A stretch of DNA of 40,932 bases from a virus. The stretch lies in the IMG/VR virus record IMGVR_UViG_3300025168_000196, positions 1-40,932 of that record; one strand, 5' to 3'. The notes under the pieces were generated by a model that saw only the letters and a program-made list of their open reading frames with translations, was not told the origin of the DNA and searched no databases. Of the stretch, positions 25,564 to 34,402 are shown piece by piece (the stretch's first letter is position 1; each line of letters starts with the position of its first letter). The position numbers and the translations under genes are program-made.

Positions 25564-26816
25564 ATTTAATTCAACTTATACTTGAAGGTATTACTTATAA
25601 GATTCCAAATTTCAATTTTGAATGGGAGGAAGCAATAAGATACCCTGAGTTTAAGAAACTTGGTAAACAAGCTTGGATTAGTATAGCATCTAAAGGAAAA
25701 GGAGTTTCTATTGATTCAGCTAAGGATATTAGCAACACAGATGCAAACAAACCGGGCTCTTTTAAACTACTTGATAAAGATAAACAGAAAAGAACTCTAC
25801 TTCAAATTAAATCCGGTACTGTTGAGATGCCAATCATTGCAGTATATCCAGATGGCCATAAAGAGTTATTAGGAGGTAATACTAGACTTACAGCTTTGAT
25901 GCATAAGAACGGTAAAGCTACTGTTTGGATGTTTGATGTACCAGAAGATATTTCTACTAGTTTAAATGAGGATTTAACCTTATCTCCTTTTGATTATGAC
26001 CAAGATGGAAATGAATCTAGAATTAAGAGAGATATTAATAATAAAAAAGGATGGAGAAGATTAGGATCTAAATCTTCCCAAAATATAGCTATTAAAAAAT
26101 ACTTAGATAAATATACTTCAGGTTATAAATGGAGTAATCCTCCTAAATCAGAAAAGTTTTCTGATGAAAATGATAAGATGTACAAAACTCCTTACATAAT
26201 GTATGTACACCTACTTCAAACATCAGAAGGAAAAAATAATATAATTGATGCTTTAAGTGGTATGGCTGTTAATGAGCCTGATAATACTATGAAAAAGATC
26301 TTACAAGCTTTATTTTTAGTCTTTTCAAATAAAGAAGATCAATTTAAAAAAGTATATACTCAATATAAAAGTATGATTGAGAAAAATGCTAATGATGATT
26401 CAGGAGCTAATCCATTTGCTGCTTTAAAATATGCAAGTGAAAATTTCAATAATAAAGTAGAAATATTTAATAAATTTGTAAGAAATGGTTGGAGTGCTGG
26501 AAAATTTAATTTAAATGAAGCAATCGTAGGTGATAAAATCGTTTGCGATAACTGTGGATGGGAATGGAAAATTAAAGATGGTGGAGATGATTTATATATG
26601 TGCCATAAATGTGACCATAATAATACACCAACAGCACTTGAAAACTTTAAAGACGGTAAAAAGAAAGGTAAATCTAAACCAGGCAGAGTAAAGAAGTCCG
26701 GTGCTAGCTGTAATGGATCTGTTACGGATCTCAGAAAGAAAGCTAAAAATGCATCTGGAGAAAAAGCTAAAATGTACCACTGGTGTGCTAACATGAAAGG
26801 CGGAAAGAAAAAATGA
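25560..26816 (+). CDS. Leader-bearing ParB-like protein with zinc ribbon and basic tail
   Basis: A 418-residue modular protein. The leader 'MNLIQLILEGITY' has Ile-Leu-Glu9|Gly10. Residues ~75-135 resemble a ParB/sulfiredoxin-type nuclease or NTPase fold: 'MPIIAVYPDGHKELLGGNTR' followed by 'LTALM'. A helical middle follows. At Leu318-Asn-Glu320|Ala321 there is a second possible prohead-protease site, directly before a zinc ribbon (Cys329, Cys332, Cys348, Cys351) and a basic end with 'GRVKKSGASCNGSVTDLRKK' and 'YHWCANMKGGKKK'. That end module recurs, as I recall, on different phage proteins. I infer capsid packaging and release of a DNA-binding C-terminal piece. Overlaps the next gene by ATGA. 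Confidence 0.68.
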   Translation: MNLIQLILEGITYKIPNFNFEWEEAIRYPEFKKLGKQAWISIASKGKGVSIDSAKDISNTDANKPGSFKLLDKDKQKRTLLQIKSGTVEMPIIAVYPDGHKELLGGNTRLTALMHKNGKATVWMFDVPEDISTSLNEDLTLSPFDYDQDGNESRIKRDINNKKGWRRLGSKSSQNIAIKKYLDKYTSGYKWSNPPKSEKFSDENDKMYKTPYIMYVHLLQTSEGKNNIIDALSGMAVNEPDNTMKKILQALFLVFSNKEDQFKKVYTQYKSMIEKNANDDSGANPFAALKYASENFNNKVEIFNKFVRNGWSAGKFNLNEAIVGDKIVCDNCGWEWKIKDGGDDLYMCHKCDHNNTPTALENFKDGKKKGKSKPGRVKKSGASCNGSVTDLRKKAKNASGEKAKMYHWCANMKGGKKK

Positions 26817-27439
26817 AAATAGCAAATACAAAATTACATAGTGAACCTTACTTTTTAGACGCAACTGATGATATCAAGACTCTTAAAAACCCTAACTGCG
26901 TAGACCTCTTTGACCAAAATGGATACCATTTGACTAAAGCTGAACAAGCATTCTTAGGTCACAATGGATACGAGGCTATAGAGAGGAGACATGAAGACTG
27001 TATGAGATATGACTGGATACTATGGGACAAAAGAGACGGAGCTCATATAAATCACTCAGATATATTCGAGAGAAAAGGTTTTGCTTCTGTAGCTTTAGAA
27101 CAGCTTCACGCAATTGCTCCTTCTAACCCTATGTTACATAAGCTTATTAAAATGAAACCTAAATGGGGTATAGATATATCAATAGATTATGTATCCCCAG
27201 ATGCAGTCTTTGAAGTATTTCATTATGAATGGGATTCTTTTAGTTATGAACATGTTATAGAGAAAAAGTTGGAAATTGAAGAATTTATTCTTAAATTAGA
27301 TTGGGACGATGTAGCTAAAGACTTATGGAAAAAGAAAGACGATTGGTTTTATTTAGATTTTTTTGAGCAAACCAAATGGAGAACTGACTACTTTGATTTA
27401 TCTCCTGAAAAGTTCAAAAACGTTATTTGGGATAGTTAA
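26813..27439 (+). CDS. Hypothetical protein (208 aa)
   Basis: A 208-residue acidic protein rich in Asp, Trp, His and Tyr. It includes 'DLFDQNGYHLTKAEQAFLGH', 'ERRHEDCMRYDWILWDKRDG' and 'AVFEVFHYEWDSFSYEHVIE'. It looks like a folded soluble enzyme-sized domain, but I recognise no family. Several His/Asp/Glu clusters could bind metal, which is speculative. No leader or signal peptide. It overlaps the ParB-like gene by ATGA and is the last gene before a TATTTATA element. Confidence 0.52.
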   Translation: MKIANTKLHSEPYFLDATDDIKTLKNPNCVDLFDQNGYHLTKAEQAFLGHNGYEAIERRHEDCMRYDWILWDKRDGAHINHSDIFERKGFASVALEQLHAIAPSNPMLHKLIKMKPKWGIDISIDYVSPDAVFEVFHYEWDSFSYEHVIEKKLEIEEFILKLDWDDVAKDLWKKKDDWFYLDFFEQTKWRTDYFDLSPEKFKNVIWDS

Positions 27440-27445
27440 TCTATT

Positions 27446-27453
27446 TATTTATA
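27446..27453 (+). promoter_or_regulatory. TATTTATA intergenic element (site 4 of 6)
   Basis: A doubled form, TATTTATTTATA (27442-27453), lies in the 24-base gap and ends 10 bases before the ATG of the 1566-residue modular protein. Same type as the other intergenic elements. Candidate promoter for the cargo genes upstream of the terminase. Confidence 0.42.
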
Positions 27454-27463
27454 TACCTATATT

Positions 27464-30400
27464 ATGACATATCAAGAATTAAAAGATCGCTTATCAAAAT
27501 GCGAATATACTTTGACTTGTATCAAAGACGGTAATTCTAAGATTAAAGATACTAAAACTGTTAAAAAATTAGAACTACTTAAGGAATCTCTTGAGACTCA
27601 ATTAAAAGAGATGGATGTTAACGATCCAGTTATGATGAAGCTAAGATCTCTTAAGGCTAAGATAGGTAAGAAAAAAGGAATCTCTAAATGGCAATCAATT
27701 AGAAGTAATCAGCTTGTGGTTAGACTTAAGGCTAAGAGAGCTCAAGTAATGAGAGATATGGAACAGGAAGCTGAACCAGAAGGAGGTCCAATAGCCGATA
27801 AATATGGAGATTTACTAAATAAGATTGATGCTGCATTAGCAAAAGCATCAGGTACAGAACCAAAAAGCTATAATGATACTTTTAAAGAAGGCTGGAACGA
27901 CCAAGACGATGTATTTGCTTTAGGGTACGATCTAGATGCTACACAGTACTTAGTAGACTATCTTGAATCTAAATATAAAGCAGGAGTTGACTACGAATTA
28001 CATATCGGTAGAGGAGACACACACCCAAATGCTATATCTCTTATGAACCCAGATATGGAACAAGATAAAGAATTAGGTAATCTATTAATGTCAGCAGGAG
28101 ATAATGAAGAAACTGATTACCAATCAGGTAGAGAACTTGAAAAAGACTATAATGAAGGTCTTTGGGCCAATATTAATGCTAAGAAAAAAGCAGGAAAGAA
28201 ACCATCTCATGGTAACTCTAATGCTCATAAAGATGCAGTTAAAGCCGGTAATAAATTAAAAGAAAATATATCTTCAAGATTTATAAAAAAATACCTTTCA
28301 AGGGCTACACCTGAAGTTTTTTTAGATGTAGAAGATATAGAATCATATAGTGATAGAGATAAAGCTATACTTATATTCCTAGATGAAGAACATGGAGTTA
28401 CGATAAGTGATAAATTAGCAAAAGGTATTAAAGATAAATCATCAGCTGATATAATTAAATACTTTAAGGATAGAGATTATGAGTATATGTCCTATGGTGT
28501 AATGAGAAAACAATTAGGTGTTCCTGCAGCTACAGGATTTACATGGGATGAATCAGGATCACCTGGAGATAATGGTGAATATTGGTACGCTTATAAAGGA
28601 AGGCAAAGGGATTTAAATAAAATATGGAGTAAAAATTACCCAGAACTTAATATTCCTAAGTTTAATAAGGCCAATTATGACACAATATCTCTAGTAGCAA
28701 AAGAGTTAGATGATTACTATCGTGATATAGCAAGAAAGCAAAAAGGAATAGATTTAGAGGTTAGCTATGAAGAGTATGCTGATATGTGGGTTCAAGCCTT
28801 AAAAGATAAAAAATTACTTAATGGCAGATTAGTTAAAGAACAAGATAGAGCTCATAAATTATCTAAAAATGAAATTAGCCTTATAGCTCACGAAGCCGGT
28901 AAAGCTGTTATTAGTGCAATATTAAAATCCGGAGATGAAATTAGCTCAGCTAAAGTTAAAGACATATATGCATCATCTTTATCAGGAAATAACCCAGAAG
29001 CATTTACTGTACATATAATCTTTAAAAACGATAAAGAAGATAGCTATAGATTTCAAATACAAGACGATAAACTTTATTTTTTAGCACCGAACAACAAAGA
29101 CATTGTTATATCTGATGTAGGAATTAAACCTTCTGGTGAAGCAGTAATAAATAAAGAATTAATTAAAAACGAAATGTTAAAATACTTTAATAGTATGAAC
29201 GAATTAGAAGATAAAGGAATGGTAGTCACTAAAGATTCCAAAGAAGCTGAAAAATTAGCTAAAAAAGGAGTTAATGTCAAATTAACAACTGAAGGACCTT
29301 ATCAAACAACTTATGTAAAAGTAGCTCAAAGCGACTATAAAAAAGCAATGGCTATAATAGATCGAGCTATAGACAGTGAATATGTAAATACTGATATAGT
29401 TGATGATGATGGAGATGGTAATGTAATTATATACTTCAACTTTACAACAGCAATGACTGGTCATCCACACTATAATCCGGATGTAGATCCAGCAGAGTTT
29501 ATATACGACTTATCTATGGACTTACAGTCTCGTGGTGTGCAAGTAGTAGGCGCTAGTCACGATATTGAGGAAGGAATGTCAGATAAAGAATTTGCTGATG
29601 CTCAAGAAGCAGATAGGTTAGCTGATCACCCAGAAAGAGATAAAATTTTAGCAATACAAAAATTAATTGCTAAAGAAAAAGGTGTAAAAGAAGACAAGTA
29701 CGATGATATGGTAGCTTCTGACAAAGATATTCCTGACGGTAAAAGGAAAGGAGCAGCAAAAGCTTTAAGAATGGTAGACAAAGGAGCTTCTTATGATAAA
29801 GTAAAAAAGTACTTAAAACAAGAGAGAGTCGTTGAAGTAAAAAATGAATTTGAAACTGCAGATGAGTGGGCTGATGATGGTAGATATTATATACAGGTTG
29901 AAGATAATGGAAAAGGAGGAGGATGGATTATAGATCCTAATCATTCAAAATACACACCAGGTACTAAATTAATTTTAAATGTTTTAGACGAACAAGACTA
30001 TAGATTTGAAGATGCAGAAGATTATTTTCTTCAAGTTCAACGTATGGAAGCACTTAAAAATGAAGCAGAAGCTGAACATCTTATAAATCGTTACGGAACT
30101 GATTTAGTTGATGAATTAGAGCTTCATATAGAATGGCATGAAACAATGTTTCCAGAAGATATTGAATACGATGACGACGATGATGTAGATGAAAGCCGTT
30201 ATACTAAACTTAGAGATTATTATAAAAAGATAGATCAAATGAATCAGCAATCAAAAAAAGACTTCGAAAAAAATCCAGGACATGGTAATGTAGCTGAACC
30301 TTCAAAACAAGTAGATGTAAATGAAGAATCTGAGATAGATAAGATTACTAAAGCAAAGAGACTTATTAAACAACAAGCTCCTGCTATGAATAAATTACCT

Positions 30401-32164
30401 CAAGACGATCCTAAAAGAAAGTCATTTATTGATAGAGTAAAACAAATAAACCAAAAGCATAAAGAGTTACTAGACAATGAAGATGATAAAATATCAGGAA
30501 CAGGTAGAGATCAAGAGTTAGATGAAGGAAGAGGAGATTTCGATGATGTATTAAAGGCTGTACAAAATATGTCTAACAATGATGACATATCAGAAAAAGA
30601 AGCTGCATTAGAAATAGTATATGCTTTAGCAGATAAATTTAAAATACCAGTTGATAAGAATCTAGAAGACTATATGGAAGAAAGAGTAGTTAAAGAAGGT
30701 AACGGGTTGTGGGCTAATATTAGAGCAAAAAGAGCTAGAGGAGGAAAACCAGCTCATAAGAATTCTAATGCTCATAAAGATGCCGTTAAAGCTGGTGAAA
30801 AGATTAATAAGACTAACGAATACGGAGGTAGTCAAGGAGCTATGGAGTTAGAAGATTTATTTGGAGCATTAGGATATAGAGACGGATTCGATGAATTTAT
30901 AGAAGATAATCCTGGAGCAGTAGAAGCACTCCATAGTTGGATTAGTAGTATACCAGAATTTAGAAAAAAATTAGGTGCTGAATTTTCCAATTCAGAGTTA
31001 GAAGACATGGGGTTATATGATATTGCAGGCTACGATGATGATGATAATGTGGATGAATATGACATCTACCACAAGCAAGATTGGAGTGATGATCCGAAAG
31101 AAAAAGAAGCTAGAAAGAATAATGCAGATAGGAAAAAGATAAATAAAGATACTTTAGATATAGACGAAGTAAAAGTAGGAGACACACTTACTAAAGACGG
31201 TAAAAAAGGAAAGGTTACTAAACTTTCTGATACTCAAGCTACTGTAGATTTTGGAAACGGAGATGTATACGGTATAGCACATAGTAGAATTAAAGGTAGA
31301 AAAATAGCAAAAGAAGTTATTGAACCATACAAAGGAGTAGGTAAAAAGGACCCTAATAATATACGTCAAATGCATTATGATGATTCAAGAGAACAGTTTT
31401 TCGATTATTTGGAAACAGCTTTTTCAATTGCACAGGTAAAAAAACTCTTAGCTAAAGATCATACTAATGTAGAATTTATTACCACTACAATGCTACCTGC
31501 TATTTTTAAAAGAGATGATCAACCTTTCCCTCCTCGTTTTGTACAGCAGATGGGATCAAGAGAAACCTTAAGAAGAGATTGGGTACGGGTAGCTATAGAT
31601 ATGTACCCTGAACCTAAAGTTACTCCTAATGCTGTTAATCCAGATGGATCTGAGTATACGGGTGATACCCCAGTCTACAATAGTGCAGGAAAGCAAGTTA
31701 AAGAAGCAGAAGCTAGACCAATGCCAGATACTATCTTACGTGGATACAATGCTAATGTAAAAAACGCACAATCTATGGCTTCAGCACTTTTATCTCTTTT
31801 TCATCAAATAAACGATAAAGAACCTACAGATTTTACATCTAACGGAAATATAAAAAGAGTTTTAAAGTTACTTAATTACGTTGCAAAAGCACCGGACACT
31901 GAAACAGATGAACCAGTAAAAGAAGCTGGACCTGGATTCAAACACGATTGTGCTGCTAAAGTAGTACATGAAAAATACGGTAAAGGTAACTGTATACCAA
32001 AAAAACATACACTAGTCAAAGAAGGACAGAAATACGTAGTAACTCATTATGATGTTCTTTTTGAACAAGGAAATAAGAGAGTAAAGAATATACCAGTTAG
32101 TGAACTAGAAATCAAAACTTCAAACGAACACTGGCATAAAGGGTATAAAAAGAAAAAAAAATAA
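27464..32164 (+). CDS. Giant modular protein with repeated modules and many protease-type sites
   Basis: A 1566-residue acidic protein that reads as a string of short domains. 'LWANI(N/R)AK(K/R)' basic modules with 'NSNAHKDAVKAG' occur at residues ~232-262 and ~1081-1112. A possible SH3-like segment, 'EVKVGDTLTKDGKKGKVTKL', lies near 1235. The C-terminal module has 'GFKHDCAAKVVHEKYGKGNC' and 'THYDVLF', ending in Lys-rich sequence. Possible prohead-protease sites lie between segments: LKE267|N, IEE703|G and LDE1021|G, plus the weaker VKE1078|G, VKE1414|A and VKE1487|A. The N-terminus ('MTYQELKDRLSKCEYTL') is not the standard leader. I propose a polyprotein of capsid-internal pieces. A plain scaffold or structural protein is the alternative. 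Confidence 0.65.
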   Translation: MTYQELKDRLSKCEYTLTCIKDGNSKIKDTKTVKKLELLKESLETQLKEMDVNDPVMMKLRSLKAKIGKKKGISKWQSIRSNQLVVRLKAKRAQVMRDMEQEAEPEGGPIADKYGDLLNKIDAALAKASGTEPKSYNDTFKEGWNDQDDVFALGYDLDATQYLVDYLESKYKAGVDYELHIGRGDTHPNAISLMNPDMEQDKELGNLLMSAGDNEETDYQSGRELEKDYNEGLWANINAKKKAGKKPSHGNSNAHKDAVKAGNKLKENISSRFIKKYLSRATPEVFLDVEDIESYSDRDKAILIFLDEEHGVTISDKLAKGIKDKSSADIIKYFKDRDYEYMSYGVMRKQLGVPAATGFTWDESGSPGDNGEYWYAYKGRQRDLNKIWSKNYPELNIPKFNKANYDTISLVAKELDDYYRDIARKQKGIDLEVSYEEYADMWVQALKDKKLLNGRLVKEQDRAHKLSKNEISLIAHEAGKAVISAILKSGDEISSAKVKDIYASSLSGNNPEAFTVHIIFKNDKEDSYRFQIQDDKLYFLAPNNKDIVISDVGIKPSGEAVINKELIKNEMLKYFNSMNELEDKGMVVTKDSKEAEKLAKKGVNVKLTTEGPYQTTYVKVAQSDYKKAMAIIDRAIDSEYVNTDIVDDDGDGNVIIYFNFTTAMTGHPHYNPDVDPAEFIYDLSMDLQSRGVQVVGASHDIEEGMSDKEFADAQEADRLADHPERDKILAIQKLIAKEKGVKEDKYDDMVASDKDIPDGKRKGAAKALRMVDKGASYDKVKKYLKQERVVEVKNEFETADEWADDGRYYIQVEDNGKGGGWIIDPNHSKYTPGTKLILNVLDEQDYRFEDAEDYFLQVQRMEALKNEAEAEHLINRYGTDLVDELELHIEWHETMFPEDIEYDDDDDVDESRYTKLRDYYKKIDQMNQQSKKDFEKNPGHGNVAEPSKQVDVNEESEIDKITKAKRLIKQQAPAMNKLPQDDPKRKSFIDRVKQINQKHKELLDNEDDKISGTGRDQELDEGRGDFDDVLKAVQNMSNNDDISEKEAALEIVYALADKFKIPVDKNLEDYMEERVVKEGNGLWANIRAKRARGGKPAHKNSNAHKDAVKAGEKINKTNEYGGSQGAMELEDLFGALGYRDGFDEFIEDNPGAVEALHSWISSIPEFRKKLGAEFSNSELEDMGLYDIAGYDDDDNVDEYDIYHKQDWSDDPKEKEARKNNADRKKINKDTLDIDEVKVGDTLTKDGKKGKVTKLSDTQATVDFGNGDVYGIAHSRIKGRKIAKEVIEPYKGVGKKDPNNIRQMHYDDSREQFFDYLETAFSIAQVKKLLAKDHTNVEFITTTMLPAIFKRDDQPFPPRFVQQMGSRETLRRDWVRVAIDMYPEPKVTPNAVNPDGSEYTGDTPVYNSAGKQVKEAEARPMPDTILRGYNANVKNAQSMASALLSLFHQINDKEPTDFTSNGNIKRVLKLLNYVAKAPDTETDEPVKEAGPGFKHDCAAKVVHEKYGKGNCIPKKHTLVKEGQKYVVTHYDVLFEQGNKRVKNIPVSELEIKTSNEHWHKGYKKKKK

Positions 32165-32165
32165 A

Positions 32166-32810
32166 ATGAGAAAAGCTGAATTAGAAAATATCATATTAGA
32201 AGCTTATAAAGAGGTACTTAACGAAAGTTTATTAGACCAATTAAACGAAGAAGAACCTGAAGAAGAGCCTGCCCCTGAAGAAGCACCTGATATGGATGCC
32301 CCTAAAGATACTGTTCTAGAAGATGCAACCGATAAAATACTAGGTAAGTTTCCCACAGTTAAAGCCGCTTTAATAAAACTACAGTCAGAACAATTTAAAG
32401 AGTTTGTTGAATCAATAGATTGGGTTTCCCCTAGACCTAGTTCATTTAGAATTAACCTTAAAAACGGCCAAGACTACATTCTTAAATGGATGGGAGATGG
32501 ATTTCAAGCTCAAATTCAAGGTAAAAGATACTATATTAATAAGATAGATGATTATCAGCAAGCATTAGATAAGTTAGAAGTACTTTATAGAGAGTCACCA
32601 ATGAAAGGAGCTGGAGAAGGAGAACCTGCTGATACTGACACCGGAGGTGGTGGTGGTGGAGGAGGAGGCGACTTTCCCGGCGGAGATGGAGGAGGAGGAG
32701 CTGGTGGAGGAGAACCTGATATTCCTTTACCGGGAGGAGATGATGGAGGAGGAGCTGATTTATCAGATGAACCTGTAGACTTTGAAGCAGGAGAAGAACC
32801 AGACGCATAA
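32166..32810 (+). CDS. Leader-bearing acidic protein with Gly-rich tail
   Basis: A 214-residue protein. The N-terminus 'MRKAELENIILEAYKEVLNE' has two stacked sites, Ile-Leu-Glu12|Ala13 and Leu-Asn-Glu20|Ser21. A Glu/Pro-rich segment follows. Residues 55-145 form a compact domain with 'FKEFVESIDWVSPRPSSFRI' and 'NGQDYILKWMGDGFQAQIQG'. The last 65 residues are a Gly/Asp-rich low-complexity tail ('GGGGGGGGGDFPGGDGGGG'). The acidic character and position upstream of terminase suit an internal head or scaffold component. It ends in five consecutive in-frame TAA codons. Confidence 0.65.
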   Translation: MRKAELENIILEAYKEVLNESLLDQLNEEEPEEEPAPEEAPDMDAPKDTVLEDATDKILGKFPTVKAALIKLQSEQFKEFVESIDWVSPRPSSFRINLKNGQDYILKWMGDGFQAQIQGKRYYINKIDDYQQALDKLEVLYRESPMKGAGEGEPADTDTGGGGGGGGGDFPGGDGGGGAGGGEPDIPLPGGDDGGGADLSDEPVDFEAGEEPDA

Positions 32811-32822
32811 TAATAATAATAA
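32808..32822 (+). repeat. (TAA)5: five tandem in-frame stop codons
   Basis: The stop of the Gly-rich protein is the first of five TAA triplets in a row, followed by TACTAAAC before the next ATG. A triplet microsatellite at a gene end can arise by slippage. It also gives an A/T-only, unstructured leader for the next gene. Confidence 0.7.
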
Positions 32823-32832
32823 TACTAAACAA

Positions 32833-33144
32833 ATGAATAATAATTTTGATCTTAAGAAATTCTTAGCAGAGAATAGAGCTAACAACAGTAAAGCAATCAA
32901 CGAAATAGACCCAGACCTTTTAAGAAGAGCACAAGGACCAGCTCCTAAAAATGCAGCTGCTAGTTTAGCAAAAAGAAAAAAAGAAATAGACGCAAAACGT
33001 GCTGGTAAACTACAAGTAAGTAAGGGATCTAACGCTGAACAAGAGCAGAAAGTAATTGATTTTGCTAATGCTGCAATCGCACTTATGGACGAACAACCAG
33101 GTACAAGCGCAGAAGCTGCTTTACAAACGGTATTAGAAGCATAA
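32833..33144 (+). CDS. Leader-bearing small Ala/Lys-rich protein (103 aa)
   Basis: I place the start at ATG 32833 rather than the in-frame ATG 32782, because the longer form would run through the end of the upstream gene and add only an Asn-rich stretch. From 32833 the protein starts 'MNNNFDLKKFLAENRANNSK', giving Leu-Ala-Glu13|Asn14, a leader like those of its neighbours. The middle is basic and Ala-rich ('AAASLAKRKKEIDAKRAGKL'); the end is 'AEAALQTVLEA', with another Leu-Glu|Ala-type site. A small capsid-internal protein is inferred. Its TAA overlaps the next ATG by one base. Confidence 0.65.
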   Translation: MNNNFDLKKFLAENRANNSKAINEIDPDLLRRAQGPAPKNAAASLAKRKKEIDAKRAGKLQVSKGSNAEQEQKVIDFANAAIALMDEQPGTSAEAALQTVLEA

Positions 33145-34388
33145 TGAACCTTATAGACAAAGTCATACTAGAATGGTCCTATAAGACCAGAAAAGGATAC
33201 CCTGACTTTAATAGTCAAGAGGATATGGCTTTGTTTGAATCTATATTTGGTTTTGACCCTACCCTTATAGAATTAAAAAAGTTCAACTACAATATACTCA
33301 CACCAGAAGCACAGGAAATAGCTACTGTACTTATAAAGATTTTAAATATAGAAAAATCACAAATCCAACCTGATACTAAGAATCATGTCGTTATTTACGA
33401 CGATGCTCGCCCAGCGTTGATTAAAAAGTTAGAAGACGACGGTAGATATGGACCTCCCGGTGGAGTACGTAACAATGTTTTTAAAGTAGGAAAAGTTGCT
33501 ATAATTTTTAAACCAGATAAGACTAGTGGAGAATACTTCGACTTAAAACCACAAAAATTAGGATTAACTCTCGATAGTAGAGTAAAATTAAAAATTTCAA
33601 AACAGGAATTACTAAAAGGGATTGATGCTGCTTCAAAACTTAGTGAAGAACAGAAAAAAGTTATAAAGTATTTAACTAATAAGAAAAATAGACCTACTGA
33701 TGAAGAGGTAGTAAGTGCTTTCGAAAACAAATATTTCTATAATGAATTTTTTAAAAACCTTGGTGAAGTCTTAGGAGCTTATAATTACGGTGAAACTATA
33801 GGAGCAGATGAAGTAGTTTTCCCTAAAGCAGGAAATTACCCTCTAATAGATTACATTCTTTATAAAGGAGAAGACCAAATACAGGTAAGCGCAAAATCGT
33901 CTAAAAGTCCAGGTAATACCGTTAAGCTAGAAAGTTTAGAAAGACTAGTAAAAAGCAAAGGAGGTAAAATTGACACTAATTTACAAAAAATTATTACTAT
34001 AGTTAATTCTAATACTGTCGTTACAGGAGCTTTTGAACTTATAGATGAATTCGGTTCTAATACACTTAAACAACAAAAAGAAGAGTACCTAGAAGAGTTC
34101 ACTACATTTCCTTCTCTCGATAAAGAAGGGTATGATGAAATAGCACACCAAAAGAGAATCCTACTAGAGAAGCAAATTATAAAAGAGCTTAATCAAGATT
34201 ATAATTTTTCTGATCTGTTTAATCAATACGTTGCTGTAAAGTACGTAAAATACGACATTACTATCCCAGGACTGGAAGAAAATTCAAAAGTTATAGAAGG
34301 AGGTCAATTTTATACCCCATTGAAGAGTAAGAATTCAAAAAGACATGACAGTGATAAAATTGGTTTAGATATAAAAGAATCTAAGTAG
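33144..34388 (+). CDS. Leader-bearing protein, possible restriction-type nuclease
   Basis: A 414-residue protein starting 'MNLIDKVILEWSYKTRKGYP', with Ile-Leu-Glu10 followed by Trp, which is unusual after the cut. The central part contains 'AGNYPLIDYILYKGEDQIQV' leading into 'SAKSSKSPGNTVKLESLERL'. An Asp about 11 residues before a Gln-x-Ser-Ala-Lys strand resembles the D-(x)n-(E/Q)xK core of restriction-endonuclease-fold enzymes. That assignment is tentative. The gene lies directly upstream of terminase. If packaged and injected, a nuclease or nuclease inhibitor would be a sensible cargo, comparable in concept to the T4 internal protein that counters host restriction. No other family recognised. 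Confidence 0.6.
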   Translation: MNLIDKVILEWSYKTRKGYPDFNSQEDMALFESIFGFDPTLIELKKFNYNILTPEAQEIATVLIKILNIEKSQIQPDTKNHVVIYDDARPALIKKLEDDGRYGPPGGVRNNVFKVGKVAIIFKPDKTSGEYFDLKPQKLGLTLDSRVKLKISKQELLKGIDAASKLSEEQKKVIKYLTNKKNRPTDEEVVSAFENKYFYNEFFKNLGEVLGAYNYGETIGADEVVFPKAGNYPLIDYILYKGEDQIQVSAKSSKSPGNTVKLESLERLVKSKGGKIDTNLQKIITIVNSNTVVTGAFELIDEFGSNTLKQQKEEYLEEFTTFPSLDKEGYDEIAHQKRILLEKQIIKELNQDYNFSDLFNQYVAVKYVKYDITIPGLEENSKVIEGGQFYTPLKSKNSKRHDSDKIGLDIKESK

Positions 34389-34402
34389 TTTAAAAATAAG
34401 TT

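Noticed and set aside
26360-26794. Minus-strand 144-residue frame opposite the ParB-like gene
   Set aside because: It lies fully inside a well-supported + strand gene with zinc-ribbon motifs and has no recognisable features of its own.
27464-27520. Standard capsid leader on the 1566-residue protein
   Set aside because: The N-terminus begins MTYQELKDRL without an early (I/L)-x-E site, so I did not count it among the leader-bearing proteins.
32782-32832. Upstream in-frame ATG for the 103-residue gene
   Set aside because: It would add 17 Asn/Gln/Thr-rich residues overlapping the previous gene's end; the ATG at 32833 gives the expected leader.
32536-32832. Minus-strand 98-residue frame opposite the Gly-rich protein
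   Set aside because: It is the mirror of GGA/GGT repeats and reads as a Leu/His-rich low-complexity string; all neighbours are on the + strand.
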